Shown in pieces: positions 25,949-35,272 of a stretch of DNA of 64,000 nucleotides (positions within the stretch are counted from its first letter, which is position 1; each line of letters begins with the position of its first letter). Position numbers and translations under genes: made by a program. The stretch covers positions 3,038,001 to 3,102,000 of the forward strand of contig NW_004457695.1 in the NCBI RefSeq assembly GCF_000203815.1, given 5' to 3'. The notes beneath the pieces are model-generated. The model did not search any database and was not told where the DNA came from. It saw nothing but the letters and a program-made list of their open reading frames with translations. The stretch comes from Cavenderia fasciculata (taxonomy: Eukaryota; Evosea; Eumycetozoa; Acytosteliales; Cavenderiaceae).

Positions 25949-26094
25949 ATATTAAATAAATAAATACAAATAATAATAATTTAAAAATAATTTAATTTAA
26001 TATTTCCAGGTTTGTTTGTTTTTGTTTTTGTTGTATTATTATTATTATTATTAAGTTAGTATTATTACTTTTTATTTACTATTATTTAATTTGA

Positions 26095-26712
26095 TTATTT
26101 ATTACAACATGATGAACCTTGTTTTCTCATTGATAATGATGGTCTGTATGAACCACCTCCTCCTTGTGAACCTTGATTCAAAGCTGCAGAGAATCTTTCA
26201 TTGTCTCTTGGGGTTTTTTTTGGTGGATTTAATATTTTATCTTGTTCCTTTTTAATTTGTTGTTCCTTTTTTTCTTGTGATACCTCGTTTTGTTGCTCTT
26301 GTAATTTAAGTCTTGCCAATCTAACATTTTCATCAAATTCCTCTAATTTTTCCTTTGCTAAAAATAAAACAAATAGACCATGCAATAAATAATTAATTAT
26401 TAATAATTTCAATGCGAAATGAAATGAAAGGACACTCGCTTTGCTTGAAATGTCAGATGATTTGATGTACATACCATATTCTTGTTCTTTTTTTGTAAAT
26501 AGGTTTTGAAATGCTCTTTTTATAGTGTTTCTATAGTAGACTAGTAAGAGTGTAACTGCTAGAATCACCCATACCAACTCATGGTTTTGTTGTATATTAT
26601 AAAAGAATACTCTTATATCTTGTTGTATAGTATCATATAATGATACTTCTCGACCTTGTTGTTGATCGAGATCATCTTGCATAAACCTATTCATTCTTCC
26701 TCCTCTACTCAT
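26095..26712 (-). CDS. Selenoprotein S (VIMP) homologue, cysteine form
   Basis: Exons complement of 26095..26357 and 26475..26712 give 166 residues. After a short N-terminus there is one membrane segment (LVWVILAVTLLLVYY, about residues 46-60), then a long charged helix ending in VRLARLKLQEQQNEVSQEKK, very like the VIMP domain. A Gly-rich tail ends SYRPSLSMRKQGSSCCNK. In animals this ER protein recruits p97 for ER-associated degradation and has Sec near the C-terminus; here the corresponding place carries Cys and the gene ends in TAA, so no Sec recoding is needed. The intron (GTATGT...TTTTTAG, 117 bases) is open and in frame; splicing is preferred because it restores the family alignment. It is divergent from the PHAX-like gene. 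Confidence 0.75.
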   Translation of the reverse strand: MSRGGRMNRFMQDDLDQQQGREVSLYDTIQQDIRVFFYNIQQNHELVWVILAVTLLLVYYRNTIKRAFQNLFTKKEQEYGMYIKSSDISSKASVLSFHFALKLLIINYLLHGLFVLFLAKEKLEEFDENVRLARLKLQEQQNEVSQEKKEQQIKKEQDKILNPPKKTPRDNERFSAALNQGSQGGGGSYRPSLSMRKQGSSCCNK

Positions 26713-26983
26713 TTTCTCTTAAAACTATGATTGTTAATATTATTACTATTAATATGACTGTGTTTGTTTGTTGAATAAAAGACAATGAGAGAGTACTTTT
26801 AATGTTTTTGTTGAAAAGTCAAAAGAGTGACTTTTGATTGAAAAAGGTGTGTTGTTCATTTCTTTCATTCATTGTAGTCTCAAGAGTGATAGTTATAGAA
26901 GAATTATATCATATATTAATAGTCGACTATTTCAATCACAACAACAACAACTACTACTACTACTATACTAGCATACAATAATA
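26713..26983. promoter_or_regulatory. Divergent promoter region between SelS/VIMP and PHAX-like genes
   Basis: 271 bases between two start codons. It contains AAAAGTC/GACTTTTGA repeats near 26813-26850 and CAA/CTA repeats just before the ATG at 26984. No further signal was recognised. Confidence 0.4.
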
Positions 26984-28459
26984 TTGATGGACGATCATTT
27001 GAACAATTGTGATAATAATAATATAAAGAATAATAATGATACAATAATAATCGAACCACCTACGACTATTGCTGCTACCCTATTGAATGGAGGTAGCAAT
27101 AGCAATAGTCCACCAAAACAAACATATGCACAACTATTAAACAAGAAGAGATGTATAGATGAACTATGGACACCAAATAATCAAGATACTACAAATGGCA
27201 TAATCAATGATACCATTCATCAACAACATCCTCGTCAACCTCCTTTACGTCAAAATCTTGTTTGTTATGATTCCATTAGTGATGAAACTGTAATAGATAC
27301 TACAACTACTACTGCTAGTACTACTGTTACACCAAGTATACAACAAAAACCAAATAATCATAATGGTCAAAAGAGATCAAACAACAACCACAACCAACAA
27401 CAACAACAACAACAAAGAAACAAATCACAACAAAAAAACAAACAAAATACATATACATCGAATCAGATACCTGATACTAACAATAATGTTCATATGGAAC
27501 AACAACCAAAAAAGAAACAAAAAAAGAAAAAGAATGTAACGATTAATCAATCAAGTCAAGTTGCATTGTATCAATGGGTGTTTAGTCCATTTCATAAATA
27601 CCTCAAAATCAATAGAGTTCCAACATTGGACGAATTGTTTACGGAATTCTATCATCTTATCAATGTTGACCAATGTCAACTACTTGGGTCACAAATGACC
27701 GCCACCTATTACATGAAGAAACATGAAAAGGACGCACTTTCAACGCAACCATTACAACACTTTCACACTGTCGACGAAATAGAGAGGATCGATTTCTCAC
27801 AGTCTCGAGAAAAGGTTGAAATCATCACAAGAAAGATATGTGGTTATCTTCAGCGAGAATCAAACATGGTATTGGTAGAACTCATAGTCATGTCAATCGG
27901 TCTATTAAAATCAATAGAATTATTAAAATTAACTTTAGATGTTCAAAATGTTGGTGGTGTAATGATTAAATATAAACCAAAGATAATATTAAACAACAAC
28001 ATCACCAATATCAACAACAATAGTAACAATTTAGAAAAAAAAGATAATAACAATAATAATAATAATGATAATTATGAAAATATAAAAGATTGTCAAATGC
28101 AAGAAAAAGAAAAAGAAGAAGAAGATGAAGATGAAGATGAAGATGAACAATTAGAAGAAGGTGAAGAAGTAGAAGAAAAAGTAAAAGTGGAAGAAGAAGA
28201 AAAAGAAATAATTAGAAAGAGAACATCAGGAGGAATATTTTTCCACCTTGTTTCAAGTATATTACCAGAGAGACGTAAAATATTCCTTGATTCTGTCGTT
28301 TTAAAATATAAAAAGACAAGATCAAAAGGACCAAACAATAGTAAATTCAATCGAATCACTGAATTTAAAGCTTTACCAACTGTAGACGATGTCATCAACC
28401 CAATCAATATTTCAAATGACCTGGATACTGATTTTGAAAGAGTATTAAATTTACTCTAA
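26984..28459 (+). CDS. PHAX-like RNA-binding protein with a split RNA-binding domain
   Basis: Single exon, 491 residues. Residues 1-190 are Asn/Gln/Thr-rich with a basic patch (QQPKKKQKKKKN) that may be a nuclear localisation signal. Residues about 270-330 contain a helix plus the block IELLKLTLDVQNVGGVMIK, and residues about 410-435 contain RKRTSGGIFFHLVSSILPERRKIF. Together these match the two halves of the PHAX RNA-binding domain (helical repeat, NGG strand, then RRRTPGGVF strand). Between them lie about 80 residues of Asn and Glu/Asp runs. PHAX bridges capped snRNA, cap-binding complex and CRM1 for nuclear export. The function is inferred from this one domain. Confidence 0.65.
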   Translation: MMDDHLNNCDNNNIKNNNDTIIIEPPTTIAATLLNGGSNSNSPPKQTYAQLLNKKRCIDELWTPNNQDTTNGIINDTIHQQHPRQPPLRQNLVCYDSISDETVIDTTTTTASTTVTPSIQQKPNNHNGQKRSNNNHNQQQQQQQRNKSQQKNKQNTYTSNQIPDTNNNVHMEQQPKKKQKKKKNVTINQSSQVALYQWVFSPFHKYLKINRVPTLDELFTEFYHLINVDQCQLLGSQMTATYYMKKHEKDALSTQPLQHFHTVDEIERIDFSQSREKVEIITRKICGYLQRESNMVLVELIVMSIGLLKSIELLKLTLDVQNVGGVMIKYKPKIILNNNITNINNNSNNLEKKDNNNNNNNDNYENIKDCQMQEKEKEEEDEDEDEDEQLEEGEEVEEKVKVEEEEKEIIRKRTSGGIFFHLVSSILPERRKIFLDSVVLKYKKTRSKGPNNSKFNRITEFKALPTVDDVINPINISNDLDTDFERVLNLL

Positions 28460-28715
28460 AAAAACAATCAATCAATAAATAATCAATAAATATTGATGAT
28501 CTACGCGTAGGTCTGCTGCTCACCCCCCATTCTTTAAAACTCGAATATTATTTTAAAATAATAATTTTAATTATTATTTGATTTATTTATTTATTTTTAA
28601 TTTGCCCGTAAAAAGTCAACAATTGAAGTTGTTGGAAAAACTGTTTGGTGTCATTTCTTTCATTTTTGCTGAAGAACATTAATCAATATTATTTATATAT
28701 AAAATATATAATAAG

Positions 28716-29681
28716 ATGTATCAATATATAATTAAACTCCCTTATTTAAAGAAGAAACAATTCAATAATAATAATAATATAAAAGATGATAAAGATAGTA
28801 GAAAAACAACAACAACAACAACCTCAAGTAGTTCAATAGTTATAGATTCAAATACATTGTTAAATCAAGTACAATTAAAACAAAGAATAGAATCATTGGT
28901 ATCAATTCCTCTCAAATACCAAAGATTAAAAGGTAAAGGATTGAATACTTTAACAACAAATGACAATAACAACAACAACAACAATAATAACAACAATGAT
29001 AATAGTAATAATATAATATGCTTGGATTTAATATTCTGTATTAATGGCGGTAAAGGAGGTTTCGGATCGTTGCTTAGAGGAAAGGCAAAGCAGATGGGAC
29101 ACAAAAAGACAACAAACTTTGACAGTTGTAGAGATTTGAGTGGTAGAAGAATCAGACATGTAAATAGTGAAAAGAGAATAAAGGAGTGGCAAGAGGGTGA
29201 GGAAGAACGCCAAGTGGCAATTGACAAGTTTAAAAAGAGTCTCAAGGGTGGTGTAACCACCAATGCAGATGATCATGAAAAGGAGTTTGATCATCAAAAG
29301 TTCCAAGAAGAGTCTAATCTCGTAGTACAGAGAACCAATGACTCTGTCATGATTGGTCTTCAAGAATTACAAAAGCAAAAGAAGATACTCGCTGAAAAGA
29401 TGAGTTCAGTCGTCATTGTCGATGCTATTCCTACTACTACTACTGCTGCTGCTGGTGCTTCAGAGGAAGAAGAGACAACAACCACAACAACTACAACAAC
29501 CACTACGACTACTGTCACTACAACCACCACTACAAAGACTTTAAAGAAACCTGTTGGTTTCTTCTTACCAGATTTCGATGATGATATGGAAGATGATGAA
29601 GATGATCAAGAAGAAGAAGAAGAAGAAGAAGAACAAGATGATCAAGAGGATAAAAAGAAACAACAAATTAAAAAGAAATAA
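28716..29681 (+). CDS. SDE2 homologue (ubiquitin-like fold with GG-KGG processing site)
   Basis: Single exon, 321 residues. A ubiquitin-like N-terminal domain, stretched by Asn and Thr runs, ends at Gly111-Gly112, directly followed by KGGFGSLLRGKAKQMG, the invariant SDE2 motif. Then comes the CRDLSGRRIRHVN signature, a charged helix (EKRIKEWQEGEEERQ) and a later conserved helix with NDSVMIGLQELQKQK. In fission yeast and human, deubiquitinases cut after the double Gly to release SDE2-C, which works in spliceosome function and in replication-stress control. The C-terminal 80 residues are Thr and Glu/Asp runs. It lies on the same strand as the PHAX-like gene, 256 bases downstream. Confidence 0.9.
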   Translation: MYQYIIKLPYLKKKQFNNNNNIKDDKDSRKTTTTTTSSSSIVIDSNTLLNQVQLKQRIESLVSIPLKYQRLKGKGLNTLTTNDNNNNNNNNNNNDNSNNIICLDLIFCINGGKGGFGSLLRGKAKQMGHKKTTNFDSCRDLSGRRIRHVNSEKRIKEWQEGEEERQVAIDKFKKSLKGGVTTNADDHEKEFDHQKFQEESNLVVQRTNDSVMIGLQELQKQKKILAEKMSSVVIVDAIPTTTTAAAGASEEEETTTTTTTTTTTTTVTTTTTTKTLKKPVGFFLPDFDDDMEDDEDDQEEEEEEEEQDDQEDKKKQQIKKK

Positions 29682-29797
29682 ACAAAACACACCTCTTATG
29701 TATATTTTTTAAATTAAACAACGCACCATCCCAAAAAAGGATTTAAAATCTGCAATCACTCATTGTTGTGACATTTATTTATATTTGTTTGATCAAG

Positions 29798-31056
29798 ATG
29801 AATATTTATACAACAAGTAATCTATTTCAAAGATCATCAAGATTATTATTATCAAACAACTTTAAGTGTTTGATTAATCATCAATCACCACGACTATGTT
29901 CATTTAGTACTACCACGGCGAGCGCATCTACAAATGAACAACAAATCATAACAAAGATCTATGATAGAATCATTGGTAATAGATCATCGTCGATTCAAAT
30001 CAAAGATAATGGAACTAAAAGTGGAAGAGGGTTATTTGCAATTACTGCCTTTAAAAAGGGTAGTCAAATCTTCCAAGAAGAACCATTTGTTTCTTATCCA
30101 TCATTGGATGTTGATAAATCAACTGTATGTATTCACAGACAATGAATAGTAGTAGATTCGATTATCAATAAGTTAAATCGATTGATTATTTATTTTTATT
30201 TATTTATTTAATAGATTTGTAATCATTGTTTAAAACAATTAAATAATAACGGTAATAATAATAATGATAACAAATCAAAACAACAACAACAATGTACAAA
30301 ATGTGGAGAGAGATATTGTTCAGAGAAATGTAGATCATCTGCAGAGGTACAACATCATTTAGCAAGTTGCCCTACCAGTTCAAATATAGATAACATTACT
30401 AGATATAGTCTAGTTGAAAAGAGACGATTCCCATTGTTGGCTGCTCGCATCCTATCGAGAATATTATTAGAGAATCACTTTGACAAAACGATGCACAATT
30501 GGGAAAATCTTCAAGTACTTTCATTTGCAAAGAAAGATGCTCCTCTGGAATGGAAAGATGATTATGATGTTTTTAAAAAATCATTATTAACAAGAGAAAG
30601 TAATCAAAAGAGTAAGTAAAAAAGTCTATTAAAAATATTTGTATTATCCATCATATTATAATATTAATATTTCTCTATTCCTATTTAGGATTTGATTTTA
30701 ATTGGTTTGTTAGAATAATGCAAATATTATATTTAAATACACTTGGAATTGATGTTGGATCTACGAAACCATCGATTTCATCACCAACATCATCTATTGG
30801 TTTATTCTTTCTTTCATCATTTTTCAATCATAGTTGTGATCCCAACGTCTATATGGCATTCCCACACGATAAAACAGCAGTCATAACAGCACTACGCGAT
30901 ATCAAAAAAGGTGAAGAACTTTTCATCTCCTATGGAGACTCTGAAAAGGATATGTTTGATCGACAAACTCATCTCTTTGATAATTATGGATTCAATTGCG
31001 ATTGTCCAAAATGTACCCAAGAATTATTATTGACCAAACAACAAAGAAATAAATAA
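29798..31056 (+). CDS. SET-MYND domain protein with probable mitochondrial presequence
   Basis: Exons 29798..30124, 30215..30611, 30689..31056 give 363 residues. Residues 1-45 are rich in Arg, Ser and Leu with no acidic residues, typical of a mitochondrial targeting peptide. The first SET part (SGRGLFAITAFKKGSQIFQEEPFVSYP) is followed by a MYND-type zinc finger (CNHCLKQL, then CTKCGERYCSEKCR and HHLASC). Next come a helical insert and the SET core with SSFFNHSCDPNVYM and GEELFISYGD, then a post-SET Cys motif (FNCDCPKC). This is the SMYD-like arrangement of a lysine methyltransferase binding S-adenosylmethionine. Substrate unknown. The start is the first ATG after a near in-frame GTG. Confidence 0.85.
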
Positions 31057-31167
31057 AAATAAATAGGAAAAAAATGAAAAAGGATTATTTATAAAAATGG
31101 ATATTTTGATTAATTATTAATTATATTATATTACTTTTGTTTTTTTGTTTCTATTTCTTTATACTGT

Positions 31168-33234
31168 CTATTTCCAAAAACCAAATAAACCTTTAGATTG
31201 TGCTTTCTTTCTATTTTCCAATGATGGGAATTCGCAAGAGTTAAAAGCCAAATCAAAGAACATTGGCTTGGTTGTAGTTGGTTGTAATTGTGGTGGATAT
31301 TCAACCAATTTCTTTTCTTCCAAAAATGATGCATCATAATTTTCAATACCACTTAATAAATCCTTTGATTTTTCCTACAAGAAAATAAAATAATCATAGT
31401 TGGTATACTTTTTTCTTTTCTTTTTCTTTTTCTTTTTTTTTCTTTTTTCTTTTTCTTATTCTTACTGATGATTGAATTGTTAAAGAATTCATTTGATTCT
31501 TTAAATCTTCATTGGTTGATAATTGTTCCATAAAGGCATTGGCATGAATTTGAGATTTAACCTTGTTGACAAGATCTTCAAGATCTGTTGCTGATTTTAC
31601 AATATCTTGACTCTTGGTGATCTTTTTGATTTGTTGAACGTTTGAGAGGATCTTTTCAATGGTTGCATTGGTTTCTGACCATTTCTTGGCGGCGAGGAGG
31701 TTGAGACCAATGAAATAGATACGATAGGATCTGAGGAGCAAGAGTTGGGCTTCATTGTCTTTTGATGCAACCAAAGAGGAAGCCGATGAAGAAGTGTCTG
31801 GACGATTGTCGACCATTGATGTAAAGATTTTGATTTGATCGCCATAGATACGGACCAAATCTTGAACGCCAACCTTTTTCTTTTTTCTAGAGATGGAGAG
31901 ATCCTCTTGACTCTTTTCTCCATTCAAAAATCTAAAGAAAATCTTTGATAGAATTTGATTTCTTTCATATAAATATTTCATCTTGTGATAAACTACAAAT
32001 GATAATAATGTCTTTTGATTCTCTAATTCAATTTCTGATTTTACTGATTTTGATTTTATATTCTTAAAAGTAAATAAACAATATTAATAAAAGGAATGTT
32101 TATGCTTTTCATATTTTTTAAATTACATACTTGTCTTTCAATATTAATAAAATCATTTTTAATAACACGTTCAATTTGGATTAATTGAGCAATCATCTTG
32201 TCAAAATAAGGATATCTTTTCAAATGATCTCCAGTGATCTTGTTAAATTCCTTTTCAATTGAATCATATGTAACCATTTGAGTTCTAACCTTTTCAGATA
32301 CCTTGATTTGTTTTGATCTCCATGTAATAGTTTCCATTGGTAATGATGTTTCTTTGTTTTGAATATTTTTCTAGAAACAACAAAAAAAAAAAGGAATTAA
32401 TAAATAATCTCTTTATCATTGTTCTTTTTCTATTTTCTATTTTCTCTTACAGATAATTTAGATTTAATATTTGAAATTAAATCATTTGTATTGATTGGAT
32501 CTGGAATATTACCAGCATGACGAAGATTGTATTGACAGTATCTATCGATAGTTTGACTTTCTTCAATCTTTTTCTCATAGATTTGTTTGAGTGAAGAGTC
32601 ACCAATCTCGATCAACAATTCAAAGATTGCCTTGGCAACAATATTTTCATCACGAGCTTGAACCCATTGTTGAATGTTGGTGTAACGAGCAGCCTTGATC
32701 GAGGCAGCATATGCTTGTGCTTCGGCGATAGTGTAGTCGTCGCAAGTGGCAACACAAAACTTCTCCAATTGCAAGGCATGTTTCTCAGCCTTGAGGAAAC
32801 GACGTTCCATGTGATGATGCTTTCTTGGTGCATCCTCTTGTTCGTCTTGCTTCTTGAGATCCATAGCGTATGCCCAAGCACGTTCAGTCTTTAACAAAAC
32901 AATCAACAAATAACGTGCATCAATCACATTCTTTGGGTCGTTGATCTTGTTTTGGTACACCTTTTTACCCAACGATGTCTTTAGTGCCTTTCTAACACGT
33001 AACAATCTACGTGTCAAATATTGACGATATCTTTGATAATCTTCAGTTCTAAGACCAAATTGTATCTGTGATGTTTGTGATATATTTATAACTAAAAAGA
33101 ATAATAAGAATAGAAAGAACAGAATAGATAGATCAAAAGATTAGTTTCTATTTCAAATAGTAGTGTCACAACATCTCAAAACATAACAACATACTATCTA
33201 ATTTGAGTTTTGGTGTTTCTGATCCTCCTTCCAT
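31168..33234 (-). CDS. srp68: SRP68, signal recognition particle 68 kDa subunit
   Basis: Exons complement of 31168..31374, 31466..32062, 32131..32370, 32451..33091, 33195..33234 give 574 residues (human about 627). The first exon encodes 13 residues only. The RNA-binding N-terminal region has FGLRTEDYQRYRQYLTRRLLRVRK, then LLKTERAWAYAMDLK, matching SRP68. The C-terminus has YPPQLQPTTTKPMFFDLAFNS and FPSLENR, and ends GLFGFWK, all family hallmarks. SRP68 binds SRP RNA with SRP72 and supports translational arrest and ER targeting. The fourth exon begins after an unusual AAG acceptor. It is divergent from the CCHC gene across 239 bases. Confidence 0.92.
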
Positions 33235-33473
33235 TCTCTCCTTCTTTATCTCTTTGTAGAATATGATTGATCAACAAGTATTAAAATATAATTTTTGAAG
33301 ATAATTAGAAGTGTGAAGTTAGAAAAAAAAAAATAAAAAAAATAATTATTCAAATTTCAAAAGGAGTCAAAGTCAACCAAAGATGGTTATTCATTCATTT
33401 TTTATTAGTTAGTTTATTAATAATCTTTGTGTTATTTTTTTTTTTTGTATAGAGATAAGATAGATAGAGAGAA
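33235..33473. promoter_or_regulatory. Divergent promoter between SRP68 and the CCHC protein gene
   Basis: 239 bases between start codons. A-run near 33323-33340 and T-run near 33435-33445 flank the middle, followed by a GATA/GAGA-rich leader before the ATG at 33474. Confidence 0.45.
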
Positions 33474-35272
33474 ATGGAAAATAATACTACTATTGTATCA
33501 GATGAAGAAGGAGAAGATAATCAACAACTACAAGACAATAATAATAATAATATAAATACTAGTACTATTACTACTGATGTGACAAGTACTACTACAACCA
33601 ACAATGCATTATTAGAAGAACAACAATTATCGGGAGGAGAGAGTGAGAATGAAGTTGTATTTATAAAGAAGATGGGGAATGATCATACCGCGTCGTCGTT
33701 GAATGAGTCTACCGATGCCAATAAACATGATGATGATGATGATGATGAGGAGGATGAAGACGACGATGCCGATAGAAGCCACAAGCATAGTAGCAGTAAG
33801 TCTACTTCTTTGTCGTCGTCTGTTACCAACATTCCAGTTAATGATGGATCCTCCTCCTCTTTACTCGATATGACTCCCATTGTCAGCAACAACGGTGGCA
33901 TCGGTACCGACGGAAAAGACCAAGTTGGCGGTGGTAGTGGTGGCGGTGGTAGTGACAATACAGGACTGTTGTTGAACAAGAGAAAGATGGACGATGAAAT
34001 TAGTGGTGGAGTTAATGGCAGTACAGGTGTTGATGGAAGTGATGTCGAAACAGAAGCAGTAGCAGCAGCAGGCGGTGATGGTGGTGTCAGTGGGGGCAGC
34101 AGCGGTAGTGGTGTCGTAAACGGTGATGTAGGAGGTGGTGAAGGTGGATCAACAACAACAACAACAACAACAACTATTGCATTGACTACAACAGCAGCAA
34201 CCCTTCAAGATAATTCTAACAATCGTTATAGTAATAATACCAATACAACTGTTGGCCAATATTCTACTACATCTCACTATGATTCTTCAGCTGACAACTA
34301 TCACAACAAACGTTATAGAAGTTCAATAGTTTGTTATAAATGTGGAGGTATGTAAAAAAAACAAAAAAACTATAATAATTGATAAATTAATATTTATATT
34401 AACAAATCAATTTAATATATTTATATAGGTGAAGGACATCAACAAATAGCATGTACATCAAAGTATCCATCCACTGGTGGAGTATGTCATAGTTGTAGTG
34501 GAAGAGGTCATATTCAATATAATTGTCCATCTGCCAAATGTTATAGATGTGGACAAAATGGACATCAACAAAAGTATTGTACATATGGACCAAGTGGTAT
34601 GTTTAAAAAGAAAAGAACAATTTAGGGAAAACAATATATTAATTTTATTTATTTTAGAGGGAGGAAAACCAAAGAATGTATTCCCATGTTATGCTTGTGG
34701 AAAGGAAGGTCATTTGGCTAAAGATTGTGATGTTTGTTTTACTTGTAAACAACCAGGTCATAAATCAAAAGATTGTGATGTTTGTCATACTTGTAAAGAA
34801 AGAGGTCATAGAGCAAAGGTAAATTATTATTATTATTGAAACAAAATATATATATATATAAATATATAGAACCTTATTTTTCTAATTGTTTATTTTATTT
34901 TTAATTTAGGAATGTCAACTATGTTTTGAATGTAGAAAGGTAGGACATAAATCATGGGAATGTCCAGAAAAGAAACAACATCAATATGGTAACAACAATT
35001 CATCAAGTGGATGGTATCAGCAATCGAGTCAGGGTAATATGGGAGGATCATCATACGGAGGCTACAACATGAGCATGGGTATGAATGGAATGGGTATGAA
35101 CAGCATGGGTATGAACAATATGAACATGAATATGAACATGCAGGGTGGTAATCCAAACTATGGTTATGCAATGCAAGGTTATGGCTCTAGTAACCTAAAT
35201 AATAATAATAATAATAACATGCAATCTTATAACAATGGATATGGACAAAATAATTATTACAATGGATATTAA
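33474..35272 (+). CDS. Seven-knuckle CCHC zinc-finger protein (CNBP/Gis2-like)
   Basis: Exons 33474..34347, 34429..34596, 34658..34818, 34910..35272 give 521 residues. The first 285 residues are low complexity (Asn, Thr, Ser, Asp, Gly). Seven CCHC knuckles (Cys-x2-Cys-x4-His-x4-Cys) follow: CYKCGGEGHQQIAC, CHSCSGRGHIQYNC, CYRCGQNGHQQKYC, CYACGKEGHLAKDC, CFTCKQPGHKSKDC, CHTCKERGHRAKEC and CFECRKVGHKSWEC; introns cut through or between them. The tail is a Met/Gly/Asn-rich repeat. This layout resembles CNBP/Gis2-type single-stranded nucleic-acid binding proteins in translation or mRNA control, though the long disordered N-terminus is not part of those. No retroelement domains flank it, so it is not a Gag remnant. 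Confidence 0.85.

Noticed and set aside
26095-26100. Selenocysteine (TGA) readthrough in the SelS homologue
   Set aside because: The stop is TAA and the tail has Cys codons; no in-frame TGA exists in the exon.
34336-34960. Retrotransposon Gag origin for the CCHC knuckle array
   Set aside because: Seven spaced knuckles split by introns, with no reverse transcriptase, integrase or terminal repeats nearby.
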